From NCBI GenBank assembly GCA_030600135.1, contig JAUVMS010000200.1, forward strand, positions 1-6,505: a DNA stretch of 6,505 bases, written 5' to 3'. Below, in pieces: positions 1 to 6,190 of the stretch. The translations under genes and the position numbers were made by a program. Numbering within the stretch: the first letter of the stretch is position 1; each line of letters starts with the position of its first letter. This DNA is from Hyphomicrobiales bacterium (lineage in GTDB: Bacteria; Pseudomonadota; Alphaproteobacteria; Rhizobiales; JAUVMS01). Under the pieces are notes generated by a model. It had not been told where the DNA came from, did no database searches, and saw only the letters and a program-made list of their open reading frames with translations.

Positions 1-1
1 C

Positions 2-100
2 TCGATGCGGCGGAATGAACTGATGACTTTGCGTTGGACGCATCAAAGTGAACATGTGGGTGTGAAAGGCCGAGGAACAGGCAATGTCAAAGCTCGATAA
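2..100 (+). CDS. Possible C-terminus of the gene upstream of hdrB2 (HdrC-type subunit expected), partial
   Basis: This frame is open from the left edge to a TAA at 98-100 and would encode a basic tail of about 32 residues containing RRNELMTLRW. It runs past the hdrB2 start at 84 and overlaps that gene by 17 bases, as is common in tight operons. The other two forward frames stop at 16-18 and 21-23, so an upstream gene using one of them would end there instead. In known sHdr clusters the gene before hdrB2 is hdrC2, a small iron-sulfur subunit. The fragment carries no cysteine motif, so the identity rests only on position and on the absence of a stop. The chance of a random 33-codon open frame is not small. 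Confidence 0.4.
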   Translation, partial: SMRRNELMTLRWTHQSEHVGVKGRGTGNVKAR

Positions 101-1019
101 GACGACGACGGTCGGCTACTACCCTGGTTGCGCGCTTGAAGGGACAGCGCACGCCTATAATCGTTCAACCAAGGCGGTGGGCAAGAAGCTCGGTCTCAAA
201 TTGAAAGAGGTGAAGAACTGGAATTGTTGCGGGGCGATGGAGGTGAAGAACATCGATCCCAAGATCCAAACCTATCTGTCCTCGCGGGTGCTCTCCAATG
301 CGGTCAACCTCAACGGGCTCGATGTGGTGATGGCGCCTTGCAACGGCTGCTATCACAACCTCAAAAAGGCGGAATACGACCTCGCCGCAGACGCCGAGAG
401 TCGTGATGTGGTGGACCGGTTGTCGGCAAAGGCGGGGCACAAGACCTACGAGGCCGGCCAAGCGCGGACGATCCATGCGCTCGACTGGATCAAGGAAGCC
501 ATCGGCGAGGAGGAACTTGCAAGTCGGATCAAGAATTCGCTCGAAGGTCTCAAGGTCGCCAACTATTATGGCTGCATGTACACGCGGCCGCGCCATATCT
601 TTCCGGAGAAGGATCAGGGGCCGGGCTCGGAGTCGACATCGCAACCGCATTTCATGGACGACCTGCTGGCGGCGGCGGGGGCCGAGAACGTCGACTTTCC
701 ACTCAAGACCGCGTGTTGCGGTGGGGCGCACACACTTTCGGATTCCGACACTTCGACCAAGCTCGTCCTCAATATATTGGAGGCGGCAGAGGCGGCTGGG
801 GCGGAGGTAATCGCAACGGAGTGTCCGACCTGCCACACCGGCCTCGAGATACATCAGGTTCGGGCCGAGAAGGTTTTCGGCCGGAAGACAAGCGTCAAAA
901 TCCTCTATTTCACGCAGCTCCTGGGATTGGCGCTTGGTATCAGGCCGCGTCGACTCGGCGTGCAGGAGAATATTTCAGATTCGATGGATCTCATTGTCGA
1001 GAAGCGGTTGCTGCCTTAG
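84..1019 (+). CDS. hdrB2: Sulfur-oxidising heterodisulfide reductase-like subunit B (sHdrB2 type)
   Basis: This 311-residue cytoplasmic protein has two complete cysteine-rich CCG domains. The first holds C16, C48-C49-G, C86 and C89; the second holds C164, C211-C212-G, C247 and C250. In HdrB of methanogens such motifs bind non-cubane [4Fe-4S] clusters that act on disulfides, and the length fits the family. The start is ATG at 84, with GAGGA at 72-76 seven bases upstream. In bacteria carrying the sHdr system (hdrC1-B1-A-hyp-C2-B2 with lbpA), the complex is needed to oxidise sulfane sulfur to sulfite in the cytoplasm. The lbpA gene downstream in the same direction is the main reason to choose the sulfur-oxidising type over a methanogen-type Hdr or a lactate or glycolate oxidase iron-sulfur subunit. 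B2 rather than B1 is inferred from position at the lbpA end of the cluster. No residue is missing from either motif. Confidence 0.88.
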   Translation: MSKLDKTTTVGYYPGCALEGTAHAYNRSTKAVGKKLGLKLKEVKNWNCCGAMEVKNIDPKIQTYLSSRVLSNAVNLNGLDVVMAPCNGCYHNLKKAEYDLAADAESRDVVDRLSAKAGHKTYEAGQARTIHALDWIKEAIGEEELASRIKNSLEGLKVANYYGCMYTRPRHIFPEKDQGPGSESTSQPHFMDDLLAAAGAENVDFPLKTACCGGAHTLSDSDTSTKLVLNILEAAEAAGAEVIATECPTCHTGLEIHQVRAEKVFGRKTSVKILYFTQLLGLALGIRPRRLGVQENISDSMDLIVEKRLLP

Positions 1020-1064
1020 GACGACCGACCGCCTGGCGGGCAAGCAGAACCAGGAGCAAATACC

Positions 1065-1712
1065 GTGGTGACGGTTTTCGGGGCGAAGTACAGCGTTTAT
1101 ACCCGAATTGTGCGCTTGGCACTGGAGGAGAAAGGGGTTTGGTATCGCTTTAGCGAAGTGGATATTTTTGCCGAGGCGGAGGTCCCGAAGGCGTATTTTG
1201 ATCGCCACCCGTTTGCCAAGATCCCGGCCTTCGAGCACGAGGACTGTCGACTTTACGAGACGGGCGCCATTGCGCGCTTTGTCGATGAAGCTTTCGATGG
1301 GCCAGACTTGCAACCCAGTTCAGCCGTGGACCGCGCGAGGATGAACCAAGTGATCTCGATCGCGGACAGCTACGGGTACCCGAAACTCGTCTGGGATATT
1401 TTCGTTGAGCGAAAGCGCAAGGAGGACGAAGCGAACGAAGAGCGCATCATTGATGCGCTGCCCTTTGCCGAGACGATTGTGGATGAGCTATCGCGGCTGA
1501 AATCCGATGATCAATGGCTGGCAGGAGCGCAGCCGAGCCTCGCCGACTGCTATGTGGCACCGATGCTCGTCTTGTTTCGCCTGACGCCGGAAGGTGGGGC
1601 GATGCTTGTGGAAAACCAAAATTTGGGCGACTGGCTGGATCGCTTTTGTGCCAGAGCCTCGGCGGTGGCGACGCAGTTTCCAATCGAAGCAAGTGGGTTG
1701 AACAGCAAATGA
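1065..1712 (+). CDS. Glutathione S-transferase-like protein
   Basis: This 215-residue soluble protein has the two-domain GST layout. Residues 2-77 form the thioredoxin-like domain, with a first strand VTVFG, a possible catalytic serine S10 (or the neighbouring Y9 or Y12), the cis-proline motif KIPAF at 52-56, and E65-T66 where many GSTs have Glu-Ser to hold the gamma-glutamyl group of glutathione. Residues of about 90-205 form the helical domain, with the SLADCYVAP segment that matches the N-capping box of the family. The start is GTG at 1065, with AGGAG at 1052-1056 in front; a second GTG follows directly at 1068. The gene lies 45 bases after hdrB2 and shares its stop region with the next gene, so it belongs to the sulfur oxidation operon. 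The family role is glutathione conjugation or thiol transfer. A role with glutathione persulfide is inferred from context only. Confidence 0.85.
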   Translation: MVTVFGAKYSVYTRIVRLALEEKGVWYRFSEVDIFAEAEVPKAYFDRHPFAKIPAFEHEDCRLYETGAIARFVDEAFDGPDLQPSSAVDRARMNQVISIADSYGYPKLVWDIFVERKRKEDEANEERIIDALPFAETIVDELSRLKSDDQWLAGAQPSLADCYVAPMLVLFRLTPEGGAMLVENQNLGDWLDRFCARASAVATQFPIEASGLNSK

Positions 1713-2131
1713 GGCCACTTGATCAGATTGAATCTCGGATCGACGAGATCGCGGACGGTGGCGTGATTGGGCCGACCGAGGCCGCCGATGAGCTCATGCA
1801 ACTCGGCGAACAGGTGCTCGAGCATTGGATTGTTGGCCGGTTCGAGGAGCCGACGATGGCAACCCGCGAAGGATTTCGGCTGCTGGCCCTGCATCGCCAG
1901 GGCGCCAGGGGCGAACCGTCGTTCAATGCCTGCCGCGAGACCTGCCGCGAGTTGGCCTATCACTACAATCTCGTGCAGGCTGACCCTCAGGCCGCAGAGG
2001 TGCGCCAGCGCGTTCGCATGGCGGGGCTCATCGCCAAGCACCTTTGCCTATTCGTTTCCGGCAAGATGCAAGTGGAGGGGCTCGGCACTTTTTGTTGCTC
2101 GTCACGGCCGCTTCGAGCAGGCGGAAAGTAG
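1709..2131 (+). CDS. Small cysteine-containing protein of unknown function in the sHdr operon
   Basis: I do not recognise a named family. The 140-residue product has no signal peptide or membrane segment and looks mostly helical. It contains five cysteines: C75 and C79 as CRETC, C113, and an adjacent pair C129-C130 in the C-terminal segment GTFCCSSRPLR. The start at 1709 is chosen because its ATG overlaps the TGA of the GST-like gene as ATGA, a typical sign of translational coupling; no strong ribosome binding site is visible. The same frame stays open upstream to 1514, but that part overlaps the GST gene and is best read as its shadow. The position between hdrB2 and lbpA suggests a role in sulfur transfer, regulation or assembly of the sHdr-LbpA system. 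The cysteines could serve redox, metal or sulfur binding, but none of these is shown. Confidence 0.72.
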   Translation: MRPLDQIESRIDEIADGGVIGPTEAADELMQLGEQVLEHWIVGRFEEPTMATREGFRLLALHRQGARGEPSFNACRETCRELAYHYNLVQADPQAAEVRQRVRMAGLIAKHLCLFVSGKMQVEGLGTFCCSSRPLRAGGK

Positions 2132-2329
2132 CAAACCGACAGGTGCTGATCGGTCAGCGAGGAGCGGGCAATTACCCGCGTTCCAGGGCTTGAACAGCAG
2201 AGAGACGCTTGGTAGCAGAGGTTGGTGGCCTCGATCCTGAAACCCTGCCGTATGGCAGTTCCTCAGCGGGCGAAGTATTATGGGAATAATAGCCATTTTG
2301 AGGCAAACAACCGACGACGGAGACTGATC
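2132..2329 (+). promoter_or_regulatory. Gap before lbpA with three inverted repeats and a possible promoter
   Basis: This 198-base gap is the longest non-coding stretch in the sulfur operon. It holds three inverted repeats: GCGGGCAATTACCCGC at 2164-2179 (5-base arms and an almost symmetric centre), CTGCC-GTAT-GGCAG at 2245-2258, and TATTAT-GGGA-ATAATA at 2276-2291. A possible promoter is ATGGCA at 2252-2257 (-35, four of six consensus bases) and TATTAT at 2276-2281 (-10, five of six) with an 18-base spacer. The second repeat would cover the -35 and the third the -10, as repressor sites often do. None of the hairpins has a U-run, so they do not look like classical terminators. The regulatory role is inferred. 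Confidence 0.35.
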
Positions 2330-2767
2330 ATGCCTACGGTTCGCGGGTGCCATCTTCCGGAAGACCGGCTTTATGACGTGGAAAATCACATCTGGTTTCA
2401 GGAAACGGGTGATGGAAATGTTCGCATCGGCATGACGTCGGTTGCGACAGCGATGGCGGGTCAGCTCGTTGCTTTTACTCCGAAAAAGGTGGGGCGTTCG
2501 GTCAAAGCCGGCAAATCATGTGCGACCGTCGAGTCCGGCAAATGGGTGGGACCGGCCAAATCGGCGGCGGCCGGCGAGGTGATTGGCGTCAACGAGGCCA
2601 TGAAGAACGATCCCTCGCTCGCCAATACCGACCCCTATGCCAATTGGATGGTCGAATTGAAGCCCGAGGATTGGGATGGCGTGAAGCCGACACTTACGAC
2701 CGGAGCGGACGTCGCCGGGCCCTATGAGAAAAAGATGGAGGCCGACGGCTTTAGCGGCTGTGCATAA
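2330..2767 (+). CDS. lbpA: Lipoate-binding protein of the sHdr sulfur oxidation system
   Basis: This 145-residue protein is related to glycine cleavage protein H (GcvH), but it is the LbpA form that goes with sHdr clusters. The lipoyl domain spans about residues 18-105. The modified lysine should be K71 in VESGKWVGPAK; GcvH usually reads ESVKA at this site. The hairpin partner strand GEVIGVNEAM follows at 82-91 and the NTDPYANWMV block, typical of this fold, follows that. Cysteines lie at 7, 64 and 144; C7 (RGCHLPED) and C144 (FSGCA) sit at the two ends. The start at 2330 is supported by GGAG at 2319-2322, seven bases upstream; the same frame is open back to 2222 without a site there. The role is to carry sulfur intermediates on lipoate for oxidation by sHdr in the cytoplasm. 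A housekeeping GcvH is unlikely, because no gcvT or gcvP is nearby and hdrB lies upstream. Confidence 0.9.
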   Translation: MPTVRGCHLPEDRLYDVENHIWFQETGDGNVRIGMTSVATAMAGQLVAFTPKKVGRSVKAGKSCATVESGKWVGPAKSAAAGEVIGVNEAMKNDPSLANTDPYANWMVELKPEDWDGVKPTLTTGADVAGPYEKKMEADGFSGCA

Positions 2768-2888
2768 GGCGACTGGTGCCGGACTGGGCATGCGCGGGCT
2801 AGCCTTGAAGACACCATGTTTGGCGACGGCGAGCGTAACATCGCCGGGACGCGACCTTGCACCACCGGCTCGCGTTGCGACGGCAAAT

Positions 2889-2920
2889 GCGGTTGCGCCT
2901 TGAGCAGTAGTCGCAGCCGC
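2889..2920. terminator. Hairpin between convergent lbpA and the cyclase gene, possible bidirectional terminator
   Basis: GCGGTTGCG at 2889-2897 pairs with CGCAGCCGC at 2912-2920: nine base pairs with one G-U, around a 14-base loop. On the + strand it is followed by GTGTTTGT; on the - strand it is followed by ATTTGCC. Both tails are only partly U-rich, and the loop is long for a classical terminator. The position fits: about 120 bases after the lbpA stop and about 25 bases after the cyclase stop. Nothing else gene-like is seen in the 2768-2944 gap. Confidence 0.4.
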
Positions 2921-2944
2921 GTGTTTGTCGGGGGCGCCCAATTT

Positions 2945-4810
2945 CTATTGCAGTCCCGCCTTTCGAAAATCGTCGAGAAGTGCAGCCAACACTTTCTCAT
3001 CCCGAATTGGCTGGGATTTGCTCCAACGATCGATCGAGAAGTCGGGGTTCAGGGTCTCCACCTCGACAGCTTGCCACTCGGCTTCATCGGGCAGTCCCAA
3101 TCTCATGTAAGTGGAGATGAGGAAAAGTCGCGAAAAGAGAGAGTGGGGATTGCGAGCGGCGGCCTGCTCGAGGATTTTTCGCGCCGCGTCGTTGTCACCC
3201 ATGAGGAGATACGACATTCCGATGACATCAAGGCTCGCAGCCGCCAAATGTGGATCGAATAACTTAGCGATTTCCATGGTGGCCAAGGAACGCTTTGGCT
3301 CGCCGATATGATCGTAGATCCAGGCCAACAACCCGTAGCCGTCGGCAAACCCTGGATCCAAACTGACGGCCCGCTTTGCCGACGTTTGTGCGGCGTCATA
3401 TTGCCTGTCATAGAGATAGGCAAACGACAGAGCCCAATGGGTTTGCGGGATTGTGCCGCCCAACGAAACCGCCTTGCCGGCGAGTTCTAGGGCTCTTGCG
3501 ATGTCCTCGGTCGGTCTTGCACTCCACCCGAATGTCACGCCGACGGTGTATGAGACAGAGAGCGCGCTATAGGCGCGGGCGAACGCAGGGTCGTGCCGGA
3601 TGGCATCTTCAAACACTTGCCTTGCTTGGCGGTACTCGGCGGTGCGGATGAGGCGTTGACCCTGCAGGAACAGGTCATACGCCTTAGGATTGGTCGATCG
3701 CGTTCGCTCTGAGCTGATGGTCTTGGATATCGGGATCTTGCTGGAAAGAACGGCGATAATTTCGTCTATGACTTCGTCCTGCAGGACGAAAATGTCAGAG
3801 AAGGATTTGTTGAAGCGCTCGGCCCAAATATTTTCTTCTGTCGAGGCATCGACAAGCTGGGCATTGATCCTGACCCGATCGCCCGCCCGGCGGATGCTGC
3901 CCTGCAGTATGTAGCTAATTCCAAGGTCGTGCGAAACTTTTCTGGGCGAAACATTTTGCCCCTTGTACCTGAATGCGGAGTTTCGGGAGACAACAAAGAG
4001 GCCGGGCAGCTTGGAAAGATCGGTTGTCAGGTCTTCGGTTATTCCGTCGGCGAAGTATTCTTGGCTCTCGCTGCCGCTCATGTTGACAAATGGGAGGACG
4101 ACGAGGGAGGGACGTTCGATCTTTGGCAGCTCCGACTGCAGGCCGACGGTAGGCCCACCGCCTGTGAATGAAACATACCACCAGGCGAGCCCTGCCAGCA
4201 GGGCCAGTACCGTGAGCCCAAGGGCCGCGATCCGAGGGATAGATCGGTCAGCCGCGGCGATCGGCTCAATAGCGGCGACCAATTTTTCCGCCCTTTCGTC
4301 GAGAACCACTCGGTAAATGGAAACCGGTTCGGCAATGTTCTTGACAACGCGCTCGCCTAGGCTCTCGAACGTGAGATCGAGTTTGTCTTTGACCTGATTG
4401 TAGACATTGCGAGCGACACACACGCCGCCAGCATCCGACAAGCGCTCGAGACGTGACGCGATGTTGACGCCGTCGCCAAAGATATCGTCGCCGTCAGCGA
4501 TGATATCGCCAACGTTAATGCCGACGCGGTAGACGATTTGGTTATCTTCGGGAACGGTGGTGTTTCGCGCCCGCATGGAACATTGTACGTCCACTGCGAA
4601 TGCGACGGCGTCCACCGCGCTGGCGAACTCCATCAAGACGCCGTCACCCATCAATTTTATTATTCGGCCGTGATGGAGATTGCGTTTCGGCTCGATCAGC
4701 CCCCGTCTCAATCGTTTGAGGAGCGCCAAAGTGCCCGGCTCGTCCCTGCCCATAAGTCGGCTGTAGCCAACCACGTCGGCAGCGAGAATTGCCGCGAGCC
4801 TTCGATCCAT
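2945..4810 (-). CDS. Class III adenylyl cyclase with membrane segment, TolB-like domain and TPR repeats
   Basis: The 621-residue protein starts with a class III cyclase domain (about 1-170). The metal-binding aspartates are D12 (AADVVGYSRLM) and D56 (KLMGDGV), the base-recognising pair is K52 and D109, and the transition-state residues are N116 and R120 (GDGVNIASRLE). The K/D pair predicts ATP as substrate and cAMP as product. One membrane helix lies at about 194-215. It is followed by a TolB-like domain (about 234-355, LVVLPFVNMSG and FADGITEDL) and TPR-type repeats from about 375 to 600. With the cyclase in the cytoplasm, a single helix would place the TolB-like and TPR parts in the periplasm, where they could sense a partner. 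Such proteins are frequent in Hyphomicrobiales. The start is ATG at 4810, with GGGGA at 4820-4816 upstream. The gene is convergent to lbpA. The ligand and target are unknown. Confidence 0.9.
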   Translation of the reverse strand: MDRRLAAILAADVVGYSRLMGRDEPGTLALLKRLRRGLIEPKRNLHHGRIIKLMGDGVLMEFASAVDAVAFAVDVQCSMRARNTTVPEDNQIVYRVGINVGDIIADGDDIFGDGVNIASRLERLSDAGGVCVARNVYNQVKDKLDLTFESLGERVVKNIAEPVSIYRVVLDERAEKLVAAIEPIAAADRSIPRIAALGLTVLALLAGLAWWYVSFTGGGPTVGLQSELPKIERPSLVVLPFVNMSGSESQEYFADGITEDLTTDLSKLPGLFVVSRNSAFRYKGQNVSPRKVSHDLGISYILQGSIRRAGDRVRINAQLVDASTEENIWAERFNKSFSDIFVLQDEVIDEIIAVLSSKIPISKTISSERTRSTNPKAYDLFLQGQRLIRTAEYRQARQVFEDAIRHDPAFARAYSALSVSYTVGVTFGWSARPTEDIARALELAGKAVSLGGTIPQTHWALSFAYLYDRQYDAAQTSAKRAVSLDPGFADGYGLLAWIYDHIGEPKRSLATMEIAKLFDPHLAAASLDVIGMSYLLMGDNDAARKILEQAAARNPHSLFSRLFLISTYMRLGLPDEAEWQAVEVETLNPDFSIDRWSKSQPIRDEKVLAALLDDFRKAGLQ

Positions 4811-5275
4811 GAAGATCCCCGATGTAACGGGTCAAGGCTTGCATAATAGCGGATTTACTTTGACAGGCCGAGAGCTGAACATTTTCGCTCCGGCATATGG
4901 TGCAATTCTCCAACGTCGCAAATGCATTGCCATTTGTGAGGGTTGAGCCACGCGCCATCGCCTTGACGGCACAACAGCCGCCGGCGTGGAGGGCGGGCGA
5001 TGATCAGCGCACCATGTATTCCGGCCTGCTGGTCGTTGCGGAGAAGGTTTGTTCAAAAATTTTCCTTCTTGCGCGCGAAATGCTTGAATAGATTGTTGTG
5101 ATGAGCGCTCGACCACAGGGCTCGCATCGTCTGCCTGGACGTGAACCGCGATATTCTGTCGGGCGAGCATCAGAGAACCGATCCCAAAAGCTGCCATGTT
5201 GGGTTATCGTGTACGTGGTTGGTCGAGGCAGCCAAAAAGGGCCATGGATACAGGACTTCGGAAAGTCGGTCTGAC
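4811..5275. promoter_or_regulatory. Divergent non-coding region between the cyclase-TPR gene and the HD gene
   Basis: No convincing gene is visible in these 465 bases; open frames here lack family motifs and good ribosome binding sites. For the cyclase gene (- strand), TATTAT at 4848-4843 could be a -10 about 33 bases before the start codon, but no clear -35 stands at the proper distance. On the + strand a perfect TTGACA lies at 4860-4865 without a good -10. The inverted repeat CAAATG-CATTGC-CATTTG at 4919-4936 could be a protein-binding site. A loose hairpin (GAGAAGG paired with CCTTCTT, near 5040-5074) encloses an A/T-rich loop. The region probably holds the promoters of both flanking genes. 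Confidence 0.4.
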
Positions 5276-6127
5276 ATGTTCAATCCAGTGACAATCGTGG
5301 CAAATCACTTAGGTGATTATCTTGCACACCTCTACCTTCAATATTTTTCCGATAGGAAGCCTGAGTATGCTGCGTACTTGGGTGGTGCGGCGAGACTGAT
5401 CCTGGAGCGCATCGGGAATTCGGACGCGCTATACCATGACGTTGAACATACGCTGATGGTGACGCTGGTCGGCCAACAGATCCTGCGCGGTCGATTGCAC
5501 TGCCAGGCGCTGACACCCGATGATTGGCTGCACTATACGTGTGCGTTGCTGGTCCACGACATCGGCTATGTCCGCGGTGCCTGCGAGGGCGATACGCAAG
5601 ACGAAGTCGTGATTGATGGCGAGGGGCGACGGATCGCGCCCGCCAAAGGTGCTTCCGATGCCTCTTTGGCTCCCTATCATATCGAGCGCGGCATGATTTA
5701 TGCGCGTGAGCGATTTAGTGGGTCCCCGTTTATCGACGAAGAGCGCATTGTGCGGGCAATCGAGCTCACTCGGTTCCCAGTCCCGGATGACAAGGAATAT
5801 GCGGCGACCGATACGGAGCCCGGATTGGTTCGTGCCGCGGATTTGATCGGGCAAATGGCGGACCCGTTTTATCATCGCAAACTCAATGCGCTTTATCATG
5901 AGTTTGTCGAGATTGGTTTCGCCGAGAAGTTGAATGTCTCCAATCCAGCGGAATTGTGCGAGAAGTTTCCAGAGTTTTTCTGGAACAATGTGGAGCCCTA
6001 TATACAACCCGCCCTGCGATATCTAGAATTCACCATGGAAGGCAAGCAGTGGGTTGCAAATCTGCAGAGCAACGTGTTTCAAGTCGAGCACAGTAAGCGC
6101 CGGTTCGGACCGTTTGCTGGAAAATAA
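5276..6127 (+). CDS. HD-superfamily metal-dependent phosphohydrolase, cyclic nucleotide phosphodiesterase-like
   Basis: The 283-residue soluble protein has an HD domain at about residues 40-200. The motif YHDVEH gives H54 and H58, LVHDIGY gives the H94-D95 doublet, and RAADLIGQMAD gives D189. This order matches class I cyclic nucleotide phosphodiesterases, where YHNxxH supplies the general acid and a metal ligand and the later HD and D complete the site. HD proteins in general hydrolyse phosphoesters, including (p)ppGpp and nucleotides, so the substrate is not proven. The start at 5276 gives a natural N-terminus (MFNPVTIVANHLGDYL). A GTG at 5141 would add 45 residues with no recognisable motif and a poor ribosome binding site. 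Even the chosen start has only a weak site, GGAAAG at 5260-5265. The gene lies between two class III cyclase genes on the opposite strand, which supports a cAMP-related role by context. Confidence 0.78.
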   Translation: MFNPVTIVANHLGDYLAHLYLQYFSDRKPEYAAYLGGAARLILERIGNSDALYHDVEHTLMVTLVGQQILRGRLHCQALTPDDWLHYTCALLVHDIGYVRGACEGDTQDEVVIDGEGRRIAPAKGASDASLAPYHIERGMIYARERFSGSPFIDEERIVRAIELTRFPVPDDKEYAATDTEPGLVRAADLIGQMADPFYHRKLNALYHEFVEIGFAEKLNVSNPAELCEKFPEFFWNNVEPYIQPALRYLEFTMEGKQWVANLQSNVFQVEHSKRRFGPFAGK

Positions 6128-6129
6128 TT

Positions 6130-6177
6130 GATGCCGGAGCCGTTGTCCCTTGCGAAGTTAAGATGAATTTCGGCATC
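6130..6177 (-). terminator. Probable terminator hairpin of the downstream cyclase gene
   Basis: GATGCCG at 6130-6136 pairs with CGGCATC at 6171-6177, seven perfect base pairs around a 34-base loop. Read on the - strand, the hairpin follows the cyclase stop (6191) by 13 bases and is followed by AATTATTTTCC, a U-rich tail as in intrinsic terminators. On the + strand the stem can gain three more pairs with two G-U wobbles, but no U-tract follows. The long loop lowers confidence. Confidence 0.35.
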
Positions 6178-6190
6178 CACTGCGCACCGA

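Noticed and set aside
165..854. Long open frame (229 codons) on the - strand inside hdrB2
   Set aside because: It lies wholly within a well-supported gene, has no family motif, and is arginine-rich as expected for an antisense shadow in GC-rich coding DNA.
1514..1708. Upstream extension of the 140-residue unknown protein
   Set aside because: It overlaps the GST-like gene out of frame for 195 bases; the ATGA overlap at 1709 gives a normal operon junction.
2222..2329. N-terminal extension of LbpA from ATG at 2222
   Set aside because: The added 36 residues are unlike the family, and the ATG at 2330 has a good GGAG site.
2330..2767. Housekeeping glycine cleavage protein H
   Set aside because: The lysine context, the N-terminal RGC and C-terminal SGC segments, and the hdrB2 neighbour fit LbpA, and no other glycine cleavage gene is present.
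2816..3262. Open frame (148 codons) on the + strand across the end of the cyclase-TPR gene
   Set aside because: Most of it is antisense to TPR coding sequence, it has no recognisable motif, and it includes the intergenic hairpin.
4860..4865. Perfect TTGACA -35 on the + strand
   Set aside because: No acceptable -10 at 16-18 bases, and the next gene starts more than 400 bases away.
5097..5115. Possible CRP-type site around TTGTGATGAGCGCTC
   Set aside because: Only the left half (TGTGA) fits; the right half lacks TCACA.
4832..5197. Open frame (121 codons) on the - strand in the divergent region
   Set aside because: Low-complexity proline- and arginine-rich translation with no domain and no clear ribosome binding site; it would also cover the likely promoter of the cyclase gene.
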